From contig NZ_BMKS01000006.1 in assembly GCF_014644455.1 (NCBI RefSeq), positions 124,001-188,000 on the forward strand: DNA of 64,000 nucleotides, written 5' to 3'. Positions 40,960 to 51,529 of the stretch are shown here, in pieces. The notes below the pieces were generated by a model, which saw only the letters and a list, made by a program, of their open reading frames with translations, searched no databases and was not told the origin of the DNA. The position numbers and the translations under genes were made by a program. Origin of the DNA: Caldovatus sediminis (lineage in GTDB: Bacteria; Pseudomonadota; Alphaproteobacteria; Acetobacterales; Acetobacteraceae). Position 1 is the stretch's first letter. Every line of letters starts with the position of its first letter.

Positions 40960-40980
40960 GGCGTCGCCCCCGGCGACGCC
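40960..40980. promoter_or_regulatory. perfect palindrome in the DUF1285/MoxR divergent promoter region
   Basis: GGCGTCGCC (40960-40968) and GGCGACGCC (40972-40980) form a perfect 9-base inverted repeat with a 3-base centre. A TATAGG hexamer (40989-40994) follows. It may be an operator shared by the two divergent operons or a leader hairpin of the MoxR transcript. Confidence 0.4.
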
Positions 40981-41007
40981 GAGGGCAATATAGGGAGCGT
41001 GCCCGGC

Positions 41008-42027
<1,020 letters not shown>

Positions 42028-42082
42028 TCGCGACCTGCGCCGCCGCGGCGCGCGGCGTGGTCCGATCCGGCGGGGAGGGCCG

Positions 42083-42949
42083 GTGAGCGCCGCCGCCTCC
42101 CGCGCCGCGACCCGCGCCGAGGCGCTGGGCGCCGCCCTGCCGCCGCTCGTCGTCGCCGCCGAGCGGGTCGCGGCGACGGTGATGCAGGGCGTGCACGGCC
42201 GCCGGCGCGCCGGCACCGGCGACGCCTTCTGGCAGTTCCGCCCCTTCGTCCAGGGCGACCCCTCGAGCCGCGTGGACTGGCGGCAGAGCGCCAAGTCCGA
42301 CCGCCTCTTCGTCCGCGAGACGGAGTGGGAAGCGGCGCAGACCGTCGCGCTCTGGCGCGAGCCGGGGGAGTCGATGCGCTGGCGCTCCCACCTCGCCGCC
42401 GTCACGAAACGGGAGCGCGCGGATCTTCTGCTGCTCGCGCTCGCCGCGCTGCTGCTGCGCGGCGGCGAGCGCGTGCGGCTGCTGCCGAGCCCGGGCCGGC
42501 GCAGCTTCGCCGGGCGTGGCGCGCTGGTTCCGCTCGCCGAGGCGCTGGCGCGGCACGAGGCGCCGGCGGAGGACGCGGCGATCCCGCGCCATGCGCGCGC
42601 GGTGCTGTTCGGCGACTTCCTCGTCCCGCTCGAGGAGGTGGGCCGCACCGTCGCCTCCCTCGCCGCGCGCCCGGTGCGCGGACATCTCGTCCAGGTCCTC
42701 GATCCGGCCGAGGAGACGCTGCCCTATGCCGGACGCATCCGGTTCGAGGGCCCGGCCGCGCCGGAGGAACCGGTGCTGGTGCCGCGGGTGGAAGGGGTGC
42801 GAGCGCTCTACGCCGAGCGGCTGGCGCACCACCGGGCCGGGCTCGCCGCCATCGCCGCCGGGGTGGGCTGGAGCTTCGCCGTTCACCACACCGACCAGCC
42901 GCCGGAGGCGGCGCTGCTCGCCCTGTGGCTCGCGCTCGCGCCCCAATGA
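42083..42949 (+). CDS. DUF58 domain-containing protein
   Basis: 288 residues. The DUF58 signature FRPFVQGDPSSRVDWRQSAK (about residues 52-71) is clear, and the rest shows a VWA-like alternating pattern. DUF58 genes nearly always follow moxR. No signal peptide or membrane segment, so it is probably cytosolic and membrane-associated through partners. The start is GTG with GGGGAGGG upstream. Confidence 0.88.
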   Translation: MSAAASRAATRAEALGAALPPLVVAAERVAATVMQGVHGRRRAGTGDAFWQFRPFVQGDPSSRVDWRQSAKSDRLFVRETEWEAAQTVALWREPGESMRWRSHLAAVTKRERADLLLLALAALLLRGGERVRLLPSPGRRSFAGRGALVPLAEALARHEAPAEDAAIPRHARAVLFGDFLVPLEEVGRTVASLAARPVRGHLVQVLDPAEETLPYAGRIRFEGPAAPEEPVLVPRVEGVRALYAERLAHHRAGLAAIAAGVGWSFAVHHTDQPPEAALLALWLALAPQ

Positions 42950-43234
42950 CGAACCCTGGCGGCCCCGGCGCCGTTTGGGCAGTGCCTGGGCCTCCGCTCC
43001 GCGGCCGCGGGGGCGGCGCGGAGGCCCGTGCCGCCGCGTGACGCCTGAATTCCGCGACGCCGCATCCCACATGTCCGGGATCCCGGCTCCGGCGGGCCGG
43101 GGCGTGCTGCTCTGCTCCCCGGCCGGCGCCGGGAACGTCCGGTGCGGACCGCGCCCCCGGCCCGAGGGCACGAAACGGTATGCGAAATGCGCGAGGCCCT
43201 GCGGTATGCTTGATTTGATGCGCCGCCCCCTCCG
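42950..43234 (+). other. 285-base gap inside the MoxR cluster
   Basis: No gene seen between DUF58 and DUF4159, which are usually adjacent. Two copies of GGTATGC (about 43178 and 43202) lie in a slightly less GC-rich stretch. A second promoter may be here, but I cannot point to a convincing one. Confidence 0.3.
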
Positions 43235-46036
43235 ATGCTCTCCCTAGGCCCCGTCGCCTTCGCGGCCCCGTGGCTGCTGCTCGCCCTGCCGGCCCTGCCG
43301 CTGCTGTGGTGGCTGCTGCGGGTCACGCCGCCGGCGCCGCGGCGCCAGGTGTTCCCGCCGATCCGCCTGCTGCGCGACCTGCCGGTCGTGGAGCAGACGC
43401 CCGCCCGCACGCCCTGGTGGCTGCTCGCGCTGCGCATGCTGGCCGCGGCCCTCGTGGTGCTGGGGCTGGCCCGGCCGGTGCTGGGGCCCGGCGCCGGCGC
43501 GGGGGTGGCCGGCGGCGGAATGCCGCTGCTGGTCGTCGTGGATGACGGCTGGGCGGCGGCGCCGGACTGGCCGGCCCGCATGGCGGCGGCCGCCGCCGCG
43601 GTGGAGCGCGCCGGGCGCGACGATCGGCGCGGCGCGCTGCTCGTGACCGCCGCCTCCGAGACCGGCGAGCCGCCCTCGGTCAGCGGCCTGATGCCCGCGG
43701 AGGAGCTTCGCGCCCGCCTCGCCGCGCTGCGCCCCAAGCCCTGGCCGCCCGACCGCGTCGCCGCGCTCGAGGCGCTGCGGCGGTTCCGCGCCGCCCATCC
43801 CGGCGGCTTCGAGAGCCTGTTCGTCGCCGACGGCGTCGAGCATGCGGCGGAGGGCGCGCCGGAAGGCTTCGCGCCCCTCGCCGCCGCGCTCGCCGCGGCC
43901 GGGCCGCTCACCCTGGCGCTGGCCGAGGGACGGGCGGTGCGTCGCCTCGACCCGCCGACCGCCGAGGCCGACCGGCTCGGCGTGACCGTGCGCCAGATCC
44001 CGCTCGCGGTGGCCTCCGAGGCGGGGGTGCTGGCGCGCACCGGCGACGGCCGGGTCCTTGCGCGCGCCGCGGTGCCGATCCCCGCCGGCGCCGCGGCGGG
44101 CGAGGCGACGCTGGAGCTGCCGCTCGAGATCCGCAACCAGGTGGTGCGGCTCGAGCTGGACGAGCCGGCGGGCGCGGCCGGCGTCGTGCTCCTCGACGAG
44201 CGCTTCCGCCGGCGCCCGGTCGGTCTCCTCGCCGGCGGCGAGGGCTCGGCGGACGCCCACCTGATCGGCGAGCTGTTCTACCTCGACCGCGCGCTCGGCC
44301 CCTTCACCGAGATCCGCCGCGGGGCGCTGGAGCAGATCCTCGCCCGCCAGGTCGCGGTGCTGGTCCTCGCCGACCGCACCGTGCCGGAAGGGCGCGAGCG
44401 CGAGATGCTGCAGCGCTGGGTCGAGGAGGGCGGCACGCTGGTCCGCTTCGCCGGCCCGCGCCTCGCGGAGCGCCAGGACCCCCTGCTGCCGGTGGCGCTG
44501 CGCGCGGGCGAGCGCCAGCTCGGCGGCGCGCTGTCGTGGGAGCAGCCGCAGCGCCTCGCGCCGTTCCCCGACCATTCGCCCTTCGCCGGCCTGCCGGTGC
44601 CGGCCGAGGTGACGGTGGAGCGGCAGGTGCTCGCCGAGCCCTCGCCGCGGCTCGCGGAGCGGAGCTGGGCGCGGCTCGCCGACGGCACGCCGCTGGTCAC
44701 CGCCGAGCCGCGCGGCGCCGGACGCGTCGTCCTGTTCCACGTGACGGCCAACGCCGACTGGTCGAACCTGCCGCTCTCCGGCCTGTTCGTGGACATGCTG
44801 CAGCGCCTCGTCGCGCTCTCCGCGGGCGTGAGGGGGGCGGAGGGCGAGCAGCCCCTGGCGCCGCTGGAGACGCTGGACGGCTTCGGGCGGCTCGGTCCCG
44901 TCCCGCCGGCCGCGGCGGCGGTGGCCGCCAACCGCATCGACGGGACCGCCGCCTCGCCGCGCCATCCGCCCGGCTGGTACGGCAGCGCGGGGCAGGGCGA
45001 AGGCGGCGAGGCGGCGTACCGCCGCGCGCTCAACCTCACCGCCGGCCTGCCCCCGCTGCGCGCCGCGCCGCCGCCCGCCGGCGCGGCGATCCTCCCGATC
45101 GGCGGCATCCCGGCCGAGCGCGACCTCGGCCCCTGGCTGCTCGCCGCCGCCTTCCTGATCCTGGCGCTCGACATGCTGATCTCGCTGGTGCTGCGCGGGC
45201 TGCTGCCCGCCGCCGCCTCGCGCCGCGCCGCCCGGGCGGGCGCGACCACCGCGGCCGTGCTGCTGCTCGCGACGCTCGCCGCGGCCGCCGTGCTGCCGCC
45301 CGCGGCGCAGGCCCAGCGGGGCCCGGCGCCGGAAGGCGCCGCGGCCCTCGCCACGCGGCTCGCCTATGTCGCGACCGGGGACTCGGCGGTGGACGAGATC
45401 GTGCGCACCGGCCTCCTCGGCCTGTCAGACTACGTGAATCGCCGCACCGCCGCGGCGCTCGCCGAGCCGGTCGCGGTGGTGCCTGGGCGCGACGATCTCT
45501 CCTTCTATCCGCTGCTCTACTGGGCGGTCACCCCCGAGGCGCCGCAGCCCGACGCGCGCGCCGTCGAGGCGCTGAACGCCTTCATGCGCCATGGCGGCAT
45601 CATCCTGTTCGACACGCGGACCGAGGGCTCGGGCGAAGGCTTCGCGCCCGGGGCGCGGGCGGCGCTGCGGCGCGTCACGCGCGACCTCACCGTCCCGCCG
45701 CTCGCGCCGGTGCCGGAGGATCATGTGCTGAAGCGCGCCTTCTACCTGCTCTCGGAGCTGCCGGGGCGCTTCGCCGGCGGCACGGTGTGGGTGGCGCGCG
45801 ACGTGGACCGCGCCAACGACAGCGTCTCGCCGGTGATCATCGGCGGCCACGACTGGGTCGGCGCCTGGGCGGTCGACCAGCGCGGCAACAACCCCTACGC
45901 GGCGATCCCCGGCGGGGCGCGGCAGCGCACCCTCGCCTACCGCTTCGGGGTGAACCTCGTGATGTACGCGCTGACCGGCAACTACAAGGGCGACCAGGTG
46001 CACGTGCCGGCGATCCTCGAGCGGCTGGGGAACTGA
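43235..46036 (+). CDS. large membrane protein with BatA-like N-terminus and DUF4159 C-terminus
   Basis: 933 residues, probably anchored in the inner membrane. The N-terminal BatA-like part has a hydrophobic helix pair (about residues 8-25 and 60-78). A long middle region rich in VWA-like and GATase-like strands follows, with LFHVTANADWSNLPLSGLFVDMLQRL near 500. A helix near 630 and another near 675 precede the DUF4159 domain (about 700-933), marked by LSFYPLLYWAVTPEAPQP, FMRHGGIILFDTR and YRFGVNLVMYALTGNYKGDQVH. The family is uncharacterised but conserved in alphaproteobacteria next to moxR/DUF58. Confidence 0.85.
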   Translation: MLSLGPVAFAAPWLLLALPALPLLWWLLRVTPPAPRRQVFPPIRLLRDLPVVEQTPARTPWWLLALRMLAAALVVLGLARPVLGPGAGAGVAGGGMPLLVVVDDGWAAAPDWPARMAAAAAAVERAGRDDRRGALLVTAASETGEPPSVSGLMPAEELRARLAALRPKPWPPDRVAALEALRRFRAAHPGGFESLFVADGVEHAAEGAPEGFAPLAAALAAAGPLTLALAEGRAVRRLDPPTAEADRLGVTVRQIPLAVASEAGVLARTGDGRVLARAAVPIPAGAAAGEATLELPLEIRNQVVRLELDEPAGAAGVVLLDERFRRRPVGLLAGGEGSADAHLIGELFYLDRALGPFTEIRRGALEQILARQVAVLVLADRTVPEGREREMLQRWVEEGGTLVRFAGPRLAERQDPLLPVALRAGERQLGGALSWEQPQRLAPFPDHSPFAGLPVPAEVTVERQVLAEPSPRLAERSWARLADGTPLVTAEPRGAGRVVLFHVTANADWSNLPLSGLFVDMLQRLVALSAGVRGAEGEQPLAPLETLDGFGRLGPVPPAAAAVAANRIDGTAASPRHPPGWYGSAGQGEGGEAAYRRALNLTAGLPPLRAAPPPAGAAILPIGGIPAERDLGPWLLAAAFLILALDMLISLVLRGLLPAAASRRAARAGATTAAVLLLATLAAAAVLPPAAQAQRGPAPEGAAALATRLAYVATGDSAVDEIVRTGLLGLSDYVNRRTAAALAEPVAVVPGRDDLSFYPLLYWAVTPEAPQPDARAVEALNAFMRHGGIILFDTRTEGSGEGFAPGARAALRRVTRDLTVPPLAPVPEDHVLKRAFYLLSELPGRFAGGTVWVARDVDRANDSVSPVIIGGHDWVGAWAVDQRGNNPYAAIPGGARQRTLAYRFGVNLVMYALTGNYKGDQVHVPAILERLGN

Positions 46037-46041
46037 GGCCG

Positions 46042-46671
46042 ATGGAGGCGCAGCTCGCTCTGCTGCTTCCGGTCTGGCTGGTCGCGCTGGCGACGCCGGG
46101 GCCGGACACCCTCGCGGTCTCGCACGCGGCCCTGTCGGGCGGGCGGCGGCCGGGCCTCGCCTGCGCCGCCGGGGTGGCGACCGGCATCGCGATCTGGGCG
46201 GCGGCGGCGCTGTGCGGCCTCGCGCTGCTCTTCGCCCAGGCGGGGTGGCTCTACCGGATCGTCACGCTGATCGGGGCCGCCTACCTCGTCCTCCTCGGCG
46301 CGCGGATGCTGCGCGCCGCATGGAACGGAGGGGACGCGGCGGCGGCCACGGTTGCGGCGGGAGGCGCGCCCGCCCCAGCCAAAGCCTTCCGTCGCGGCCT
46401 GATCACCAACCTCGCCAATCCCAAGGCCGCGGCGCTGTTCGGCAGCCTGTTCGCGGTGGCGCTGTCGCCGCATCCCGGCCTCGTGGAGGGCGCGACGCTG
46501 GCCCTAGCCTTCGCCGGAACCTGCCTCGCCTGGTACGCGCTGCTTGCCGCCTTGCTGGCGCGGCCGCGCGACGCCGTCGCCTACCGGCGCGCCGCGCGGG
46601 GCGTGAACGCATTGGCTGGCGCCGCCTTCCTCGGGTTCGGGGTGCGGCTCGCCTGGGCGGAGGCCCGCTGA
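46042..46671 (+). CDS. LysE/RhtB family amino-acid exporter
   Basis: 209 residues, about six membrane helices. The family N-terminus WLVALATPGPDTLAVSHAAL and the FRRGLITNLANPKAAALFGSLFA segment are clear. Such proteins export amino acids. It is placed five bases after the DUF4159 gene and one base before the next cluster gene, an odd insertion in the middle of the MoxR cluster, with full translational packing on both sides. Confidence 0.9.
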   Translation: MEAQLALLLPVWLVALATPGPDTLAVSHAALSGGRRPGLACAAGVATGIAIWAAAALCGLALLFAQAGWLYRIVTLIGAAYLVLLGARMLRAAWNGGDAAAATVAAGGAPAPAKAFRRGLITNLANPKAAALFGSLFAVALSPHPGLVEGATLALAFAGTCLAWYALLAALLARPRDAVAYRRAARGVNALAGAAFLGFGVRLAWAEAR

Positions 46672-46672
46672 C

Positions 46673-48787
46673 ATGCGCCAGGCTATCGCCGGGCTGGACT
46701 TCGCCCCCGTCCTGCCGCTTTGGCTGCTCGTCGCGCTCGGCGTGCTGGCGCTGCTCGCCCTCGCCCCCGCGCTGTGGTGCCGCGCGCGCGGCGCGGTCTG
46801 GCGCGTGGCGGCCTTCGCGCTGCTGCTGCTCGCCCTCGCCAATCCCCGCCTCGTCGAGGAGACGCGCGAGACCCGGCCCGACATCGCGCTGCTGGTGGTG
46901 GACCATAGCGATTCCGCCCGCCTCGGCGCCCGCGCCGCGCAGATCGAGGCGGCGCGCGCCGCGCTCGAGGCGCGCGCCGCGCGCCTTCCCGAACTGGAGT
47001 TCCGCACCGTCACCGTGCCCGAGGGCGGAAACCAGGGCACCCGGCTGTTCACGGCGATCGAGCGCGCGCTGGCCGACATCCCCCGCGCGCGCCTCGCCGG
47101 GGTGATCGCGCTGACCGACGGGCAGGTGCACGACGTGCCGGCGCGGCCCGCGCTCGACGCGCCCTTCCACGTTCTGCTCCCCGGCCGCCCCGGCGAGACC
47201 GACCGGCGCGTGCGCGTCATCGAGGCGCCGGGCTTCGGCATCGTCGGGCGCAGCGTCGAGCTGCGCATGGTCGTCGAGGATCTCGGCGTGGCCAATGCCT
47301 CCGGCGCGGTCGGCCTCGCCATCCGCCGCGACGGCCAGGCGCCGCGCCGGCAGAGCGTGCCGATCGGCCGCGAGCACCGCATCACCGTGCCCATCGAGCG
47401 CGGCGGGCCGACCGTCGTCGAGATCGCCGCCGAGCCGCGTCCGGGCGAGGTCTCCGAGATCAACAACCGCCGGGTCGTGACCATCAACGGCGTGCGCGAC
47501 CGGCTGCGCGTGCTGCTGATCTCGGGCGAGCCGCATGCGGGGGAGCGCACCTGGCGCCGCATCCTCAAGGCCGACCCGAACGTGGACCTCGTCCACTTCA
47601 CCATCCTGCGCCCGCCGGAGAAGGACGACCTGACGCCGCTCAACGAGCTGGCGCTGATCGCCTTCCCGGTGCGCGAGCTGTTCCAGGTGAAGCTGCGCGA
47701 GTTCGACCTGATCGTCTTCGACCGCTTCGCCAACCGCGGCATCCTGCCGCCGGTCTACCTGCGCAACATCGCCGACTACGTGCGCGGCGGCGGCGCGCTG
47801 CTGGTCTCCGTCGGGCCGGAGTTCGCCGGCACCGTCAGCCTGGCCGCGACGCCGCTCGGCCAGGTGCTGCCGGCGCGCGCCGTGGGCGGTGCCGAGGCGG
47901 TGATCGAGGCGCCCTTCCGTCCGCGGATCAGCGAGCCCGGCCTGCGGCATCCGGTCACCGAGGGGCTGCCCGGCCTCCCGGCGCCGCCGCAGGGGAGCGC
48001 CGCGGGCGGCGCGCCGCCGCCCGAGCCGGGCTGGGGCCGCTGGTACCGCCACCTGCGCGCCGACCAGCGGTCGGGCACGGCGGTGATGGAGACGCCGGAG
48101 GGCGGGCCGCTGCTGATCCTCGACCGGGTCGGCGAGGGGCGGGTGGCGCTGATGCTCTCCGACCACATCTGGCTCTGGTCGCGCGGCCACGACGGCGGCG
48201 GGCCGCACCAGGAGCTGCTGCGCCGCATCGCCCACTGGCTGATGAAGGAGCCGGAGCTGGAGGAGGAGGACCTGACCGCCCGGGTCGAGGGCGGCCGCCT
48301 CCAGGTGCAGCGCCGCAGCGTCGAGCCCGGTCCGCCGCCCGAGTTCACCGTCACCGCCCCGGACGGCGCCGTCTCTCGGCACCGGGGCGAGGCGGCGCCC
48401 GGCGGGCGCGCGGTGCTCGACCTGCCGGCCGAACAGCCCGGGGTGTGGCAGGTGACGGACGGCCGGCGCACCGCCTTCGCCGCCGCCGCCGCCGCCAACC
48501 CGCTGGAGATCGCCGACCTGCGCGCCGACGACGCGCGGCTGCGCCCGCTCGCCGAGGCGACGGGGGGGGCGACGCGCTGGCTCGGCGACGGGGCGGAGCC
48601 CGTGCTGCCGGAGCTTCGCCGCGTCGCCGCGGGGCGGGACGCGAGCGGCAGCGGCTGGATCGGCCTGCGGCGCAACAACGACCACACGGTCACCGGCATC
48701 GCGGCGCTGCCGCTGCTGCCGCCCTGGCTGGCGCTGCCGCTGGTGCTCGGCACGCTGGTGCTGGCCTGGCGGCGCGAGGGACGCTGA
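46673..48787 (+). CDS. membrane protein with VWA-like and GATase1-like regions (MoxR cluster)
   Basis: 704 residues. Two N-terminal helices (about 13-33 and 43-58) and a C-terminal helix (about 680-697) anchor it. Between them, DHSDS at residues 77-81 fits the DxSxS metal site of a von Willebrand A domain, with GVIALTDGQ following. A second region (about 275-420) reads like a class I glutamine amidotransferase fold (RVLLISGEPHAGE to YVRGGGALLVSVGPE), but I see no catalytic Cys. It is the last gene of the cluster and a likely partner of the MoxR ATPase; function unknown. Confidence 0.8.
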   Translation: MRQAIAGLDFAPVLPLWLLVALGVLALLALAPALWCRARGAVWRVAAFALLLLALANPRLVEETRETRPDIALLVVDHSDSARLGARAAQIEAARAALEARAARLPELEFRTVTVPEGGNQGTRLFTAIERALADIPRARLAGVIALTDGQVHDVPARPALDAPFHVLLPGRPGETDRRVRVIEAPGFGIVGRSVELRMVVEDLGVANASGAVGLAIRRDGQAPRRQSVPIGREHRITVPIERGGPTVVEIAAEPRPGEVSEINNRRVVTINGVRDRLRVLLISGEPHAGERTWRRILKADPNVDLVHFTILRPPEKDDLTPLNELALIAFPVRELFQVKLREFDLIVFDRFANRGILPPVYLRNIADYVRGGGALLVSVGPEFAGTVSLAATPLGQVLPARAVGGAEAVIEAPFRPRISEPGLRHPVTEGLPGLPAPPQGSAAGGAPPPEPGWGRWYRHLRADQRSGTAVMETPEGGPLLILDRVGEGRVALMLSDHIWLWSRGHDGGGPHQELLRRIAHWLMKEPELEEEDLTARVEGGRLQVQRRSVEPGPPPEFTVTAPDGAVSRHRGEAAPGGRAVLDLPAEQPGVWQVTDGRRTAFAAAAAANPLEIADLRADDARLRPLAEATGGATRWLGDGAEPVLPELRRVAAGRDASGSGWIGLRRNNDHTVTGIAALPLLPPWLALPLVLGTLVLAWRREGR

Positions 48788-48857
48788 AGAGGGGGCGCGC
48801 TCCCCCCACGGCATGCCGGCGCTGGCCTGGCGACGATCCCGGCGTTAGGCTCGCGCC

Positions 48858-49553
48858 ATGCAGCGCGCACCCTTCCGCCTTCCGCTCCTCCTCGCCGCCG
48901 GGCTGGCCGCGGCCGGCCTCGCCATCGGCGGCGCAACGCCTGCCCTGGCCCAGCAGCGCGCCCCCGGCGAGCCGCTGCTCCCCAACCAGCCGGAGCCGGA
49001 GCGGCGCGCCCCGCCTCCGGCCCTGCCTGGGCTCTCCGCGCGGCAGGCGCCGCAGCCGATTCCGGCGGACCCGGCGCGGGCGCAGTCCCTCTCGCCGAAC
49101 GCGGCGCTGTTCGACGCGATCGCGCGCGGCGACCTGGCAGCGGCGCGCGACGCGGTGGCGCGTGGCGCCGACCTCAACGCCCGCAACGTGCTCGGCCTGA
49201 CGCCGCTCGACGCGGCGGTAGACCAGCGGCGCGACGAGATCGCGTTCTTCCTGCTCTCGGCGCGCGGCACCGCCGCGCGGGGCACGGCCCGTCCGCCGGC
49301 GAACGCCATCGCCGGGACGGCGGAGGGGGCGGCCGCCATGCGTGGCGCCAACCCGGCGCGGCCGGCGGTGGCGCCGCGCCGTGCCGCCGCCCCGCCGGCC
49401 GTCGTGCCCGGGGCCGCGCCGCCCGCCCAGCCGCGCCTCTTCGCCAACGACGGCGGGGCGCCGATCCCCGAGATCGGCTTCCTCGGCTTCGACGCCGGGC
49501 GGCCGCCGGGCGCCGCCGCCCCGGCACCCGCGCGCGGGGGCGGACGGGGCTGA
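48858..49553 (+). CDS. secreted ankyrin-repeat protein
   Basis: 231 residues. The N-terminal signal peptide ends near ATPALA-QQ (residue 31). A short ankyrin stretch (about 77-135, NAALFDAIARGDLAAARDAVARGADLNARNVLGLTPLDAAV in outline) makes one and a half repeats. The rest is Pro/Ala-rich and disordered, with a conserved-looking end before a Gly-rich tail. It probably lies in the periplasm. Function unknown. Confidence 0.8.
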   Translation: MQRAPFRLPLLLAAGLAAAGLAIGGATPALAQQRAPGEPLLPNQPEPERRAPPPALPGLSARQAPQPIPADPARAQSLSPNAALFDAIARGDLAAARDAVARGADLNARNVLGLTPLDAAVDQRRDEIAFFLLSARGTAARGTARPPANAIAGTAEGAAAMRGANPARPAVAPRRAAAPPAVVPGAAPPAQPRLFANDGGAPIPEIGFLGFDAGRPPGAAAPAPARGGGRG

Positions 49554-49665
49554 TCCTCGCCCGCTTCGCCGCGGCCGCGGACGGGGTGGCGGTCGTCACG
49601 GGGCCGGGCTAGAAGCCGCCGGACCCCAGCGCCCGCCCGTCCCGTCGAGGGAGCCTGTCCGCCGC

Positions 49666-50658
49666 ATGATGACGACCTGGACCGTGCAGGACGGACGGCC
49701 GGTGCTGCGCGAGGGGCCGGAAGGCATCGCCGCCCTCGCCTCGGGCTGCCGCCCCGTCTGGGTGGACCTCGTCGGTCCCACGCCGGAGGAGGAGCGCGCG
49801 GTGCAGGGGGCGCTGCGGCTCGAGATCCCGACGCGGGAGGAGATGCAGGAGATCGAGAGCTCCTCGCGCCTCTACAGGGAGGGCGAGGCGCTGTTCCTCA
49901 CCGCGCCCTTCCTCCACGGCATGGAGACGGGCGAGTACGGCTCGACCGCCATCACCTTCGTGCTCACCGCCGAGACGCTGGTCACGGTGCGCCACGCCAC
50001 GCCGAAGGCGTTCTCCGTCTTCATGGCGCGGGCGCAGCGCCATCCGGGGCTGCTCGCCTCGGCCGACGCGGTGATGCTGCACCTGTTCGAGCAGGTGGTG
50101 GACCGCCTCGCCGACATCCTCGAGCGCATCGCCGCCGACATGGACCGCGCGAGCAGGCTCGCCTTCGGCACCGCGCGGGCGCAGGTGAAGGCGTCGCGCA
50201 AGGACGCCGACCTCAAGGAGGTGCTGATCACCCTCGGCCAGGTGGGCGAGGTGACGACGCGCGCCTCGGAGACGCTGCTCGGCCTCTCGCGCATCCTTAC
50301 CTTCGTGGGCGCGGAGAAGGCGACGGCGGTGCGCCGCGAGAACCAGGGGCTGATCAAGACGCTGGTGCGCGATGTGCGCTCGCTCGTCGAGCACGCGAAC
50401 TTCCTGAACAGCAAGGCGAACTTCCTGCTCGACGCGGTGCTCGGCATCATCAATGTCGAGCAGAACGAGATCATCAAGACCTTCACGGTGGCCGCGGTCG
50501 CGCTCATGCCGCCGACGCTGATCGCCAGCATCTACGGGATGAACTTCCAGGTGATGCCGGAGCTGCGGTGGGAGATCGGCTATCCGCTGGCGCTGCTGCT
50601 GATGGTCATCTCGGCGGTGGTGCCGATCTACTACTTCCGGCGCAAGGGCTGGCTCTGA
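49666..50658 (+). CDS. corA: CorA family magnesium/divalent cation transporter
   Basis: 330-residue channel subunit; five copies make the pore. The cytosolic N-terminal domain and long helices come first, then two membrane helices with the essential YGMN motif (about residue 290) between them, and a short basic C-terminus (YYFRRKGWL). Two adjacent in-frame ATGs (49666 and 49669) follow a GAGGGAG. Confidence 0.95.
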   Translation: MMTTWTVQDGRPVLREGPEGIAALASGCRPVWVDLVGPTPEEERAVQGALRLEIPTREEMQEIESSSRLYREGEALFLTAPFLHGMETGEYGSTAITFVLTAETLVTVRHATPKAFSVFMARAQRHPGLLASADAVMLHLFEQVVDRLADILERIAADMDRASRLAFGTARAQVKASRKDADLKEVLITLGQVGEVTTRASETLLGLSRILTFVGAEKATAVRRENQGLIKTLVRDVRSLVEHANFLNSKANFLLDAVLGIINVEQNEIIKTFTVAAVALMPPTLIASIYGMNFQVMPELRWEIGYPLALLLMVISAVVPIYYFRRKGWL

Positions 50659-50663
50659 GCGGC

Positions 50664-51437
50664 ATGCGCGGGAGTGTCGCGCGGGCGCTCGCCGCGCTCG
50701 GGGCGGTCGCCGCGGCGATGGTGCCGGCGGCGGAGGTTCCGCCGGCCCGCGCGCAGCCGGGCGCGGCGGCGCCTGCCGAGGTTGCGCCGCGCCCGGCCGG
50801 CGGCGTGCCGCGGCCGGCGCCTGCCTGTCCGCCGCGCGCGCCGCGCGTGCGCGTCGTGCTCGAGGATCCGGAGCCTACGCTGCTCATCGGGGCCGGCGTG
50901 GACGAGCTGCACGGGGAGAGCCGCGAGCCGCGCACGCCGCGGCTGCACCACCTCGCGCTCACCACCTCGCGCGTGGACTGGCGGAGCGAGGTCACCGCGC
51001 ACTACGCCCGGGCGCCGGAGGGCGGGCCGGTCTGCGCGGTGATCGGCACGCTGACGCTGCACCTCGTGCATGCCGAGCACGTCATCCGCCTCGCGCGCGA
51101 GATCCCGGAGGGCGGCTGCCTGTGGCGCGCGGTGCTGGCGCATGAGCGTCGCCACGTCGCGGTGAACCGGCGCGCGCTGCGCTCCGCGGCGCGGCGGCTG
51201 CATGCGGTCGCCAAGGAATGGGCGAGGCGCGCGGAGGCGCGCGCCCCGGACGTCGAGGGCGCGGTCACCGCGCTGCAGGAGCGGCTGCGCCGCGCCATCG
51301 AGCCGACGCTCGCCGCCATGCGGGCGGAGCGCGAGCGCGGCCACCGTGCGATCGACACGCCGGAGGAGTACGACCGCCTGGCGCGGATCTGCCCCGCCGA
51401 TCAGGCGGTGCTGAACGAGCGGCTGGAGGCGCGCTGA
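50664..51437 (+). CDS. exported protein with HExxH zinc-protease motif
   Basis: 257 residues. The signal peptide ends at PARA-Q (30/31). The mature part contains His160-Glu161-Arg-Arg-His164 within LAHERRHVAVN, a zincin motif, set in a helix that is followed by a second long helical region. The arrangement recalls DUF922-type secreted proteases, but I cannot place it in a named family. It starts five bases after corA, so is probably co-transcribed. Confidence 0.7.
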   Translation: MRGSVARALAALGAVAAAMVPAAEVPPARAQPGAAAPAEVAPRPAGGVPRPAPACPPRAPRVRVVLEDPEPTLLIGAGVDELHGESREPRTPRLHHLALTTSRVDWRSEVTAHYARAPEGGPVCAVIGTLTLHLVHAEHVIRLAREIPEGGCLWRAVLAHERRHVAVNRRALRSAARRLHAVAKEWARRAEARAPDVEGAVTALQERLRRAIEPTLAAMRAERERGHRAIDTPEEYDRLARICPADQAVLNERLEAR

Positions 51438-51529
51438 GCGCCCGCCCTGACCCGCGGCGCGCCGGCCCACCGTCCTTTCGCTTCCCCTGGCGCCGCCTTT
51501 CGAGGCACTCTGACCGCAGGAGTTCGCCC

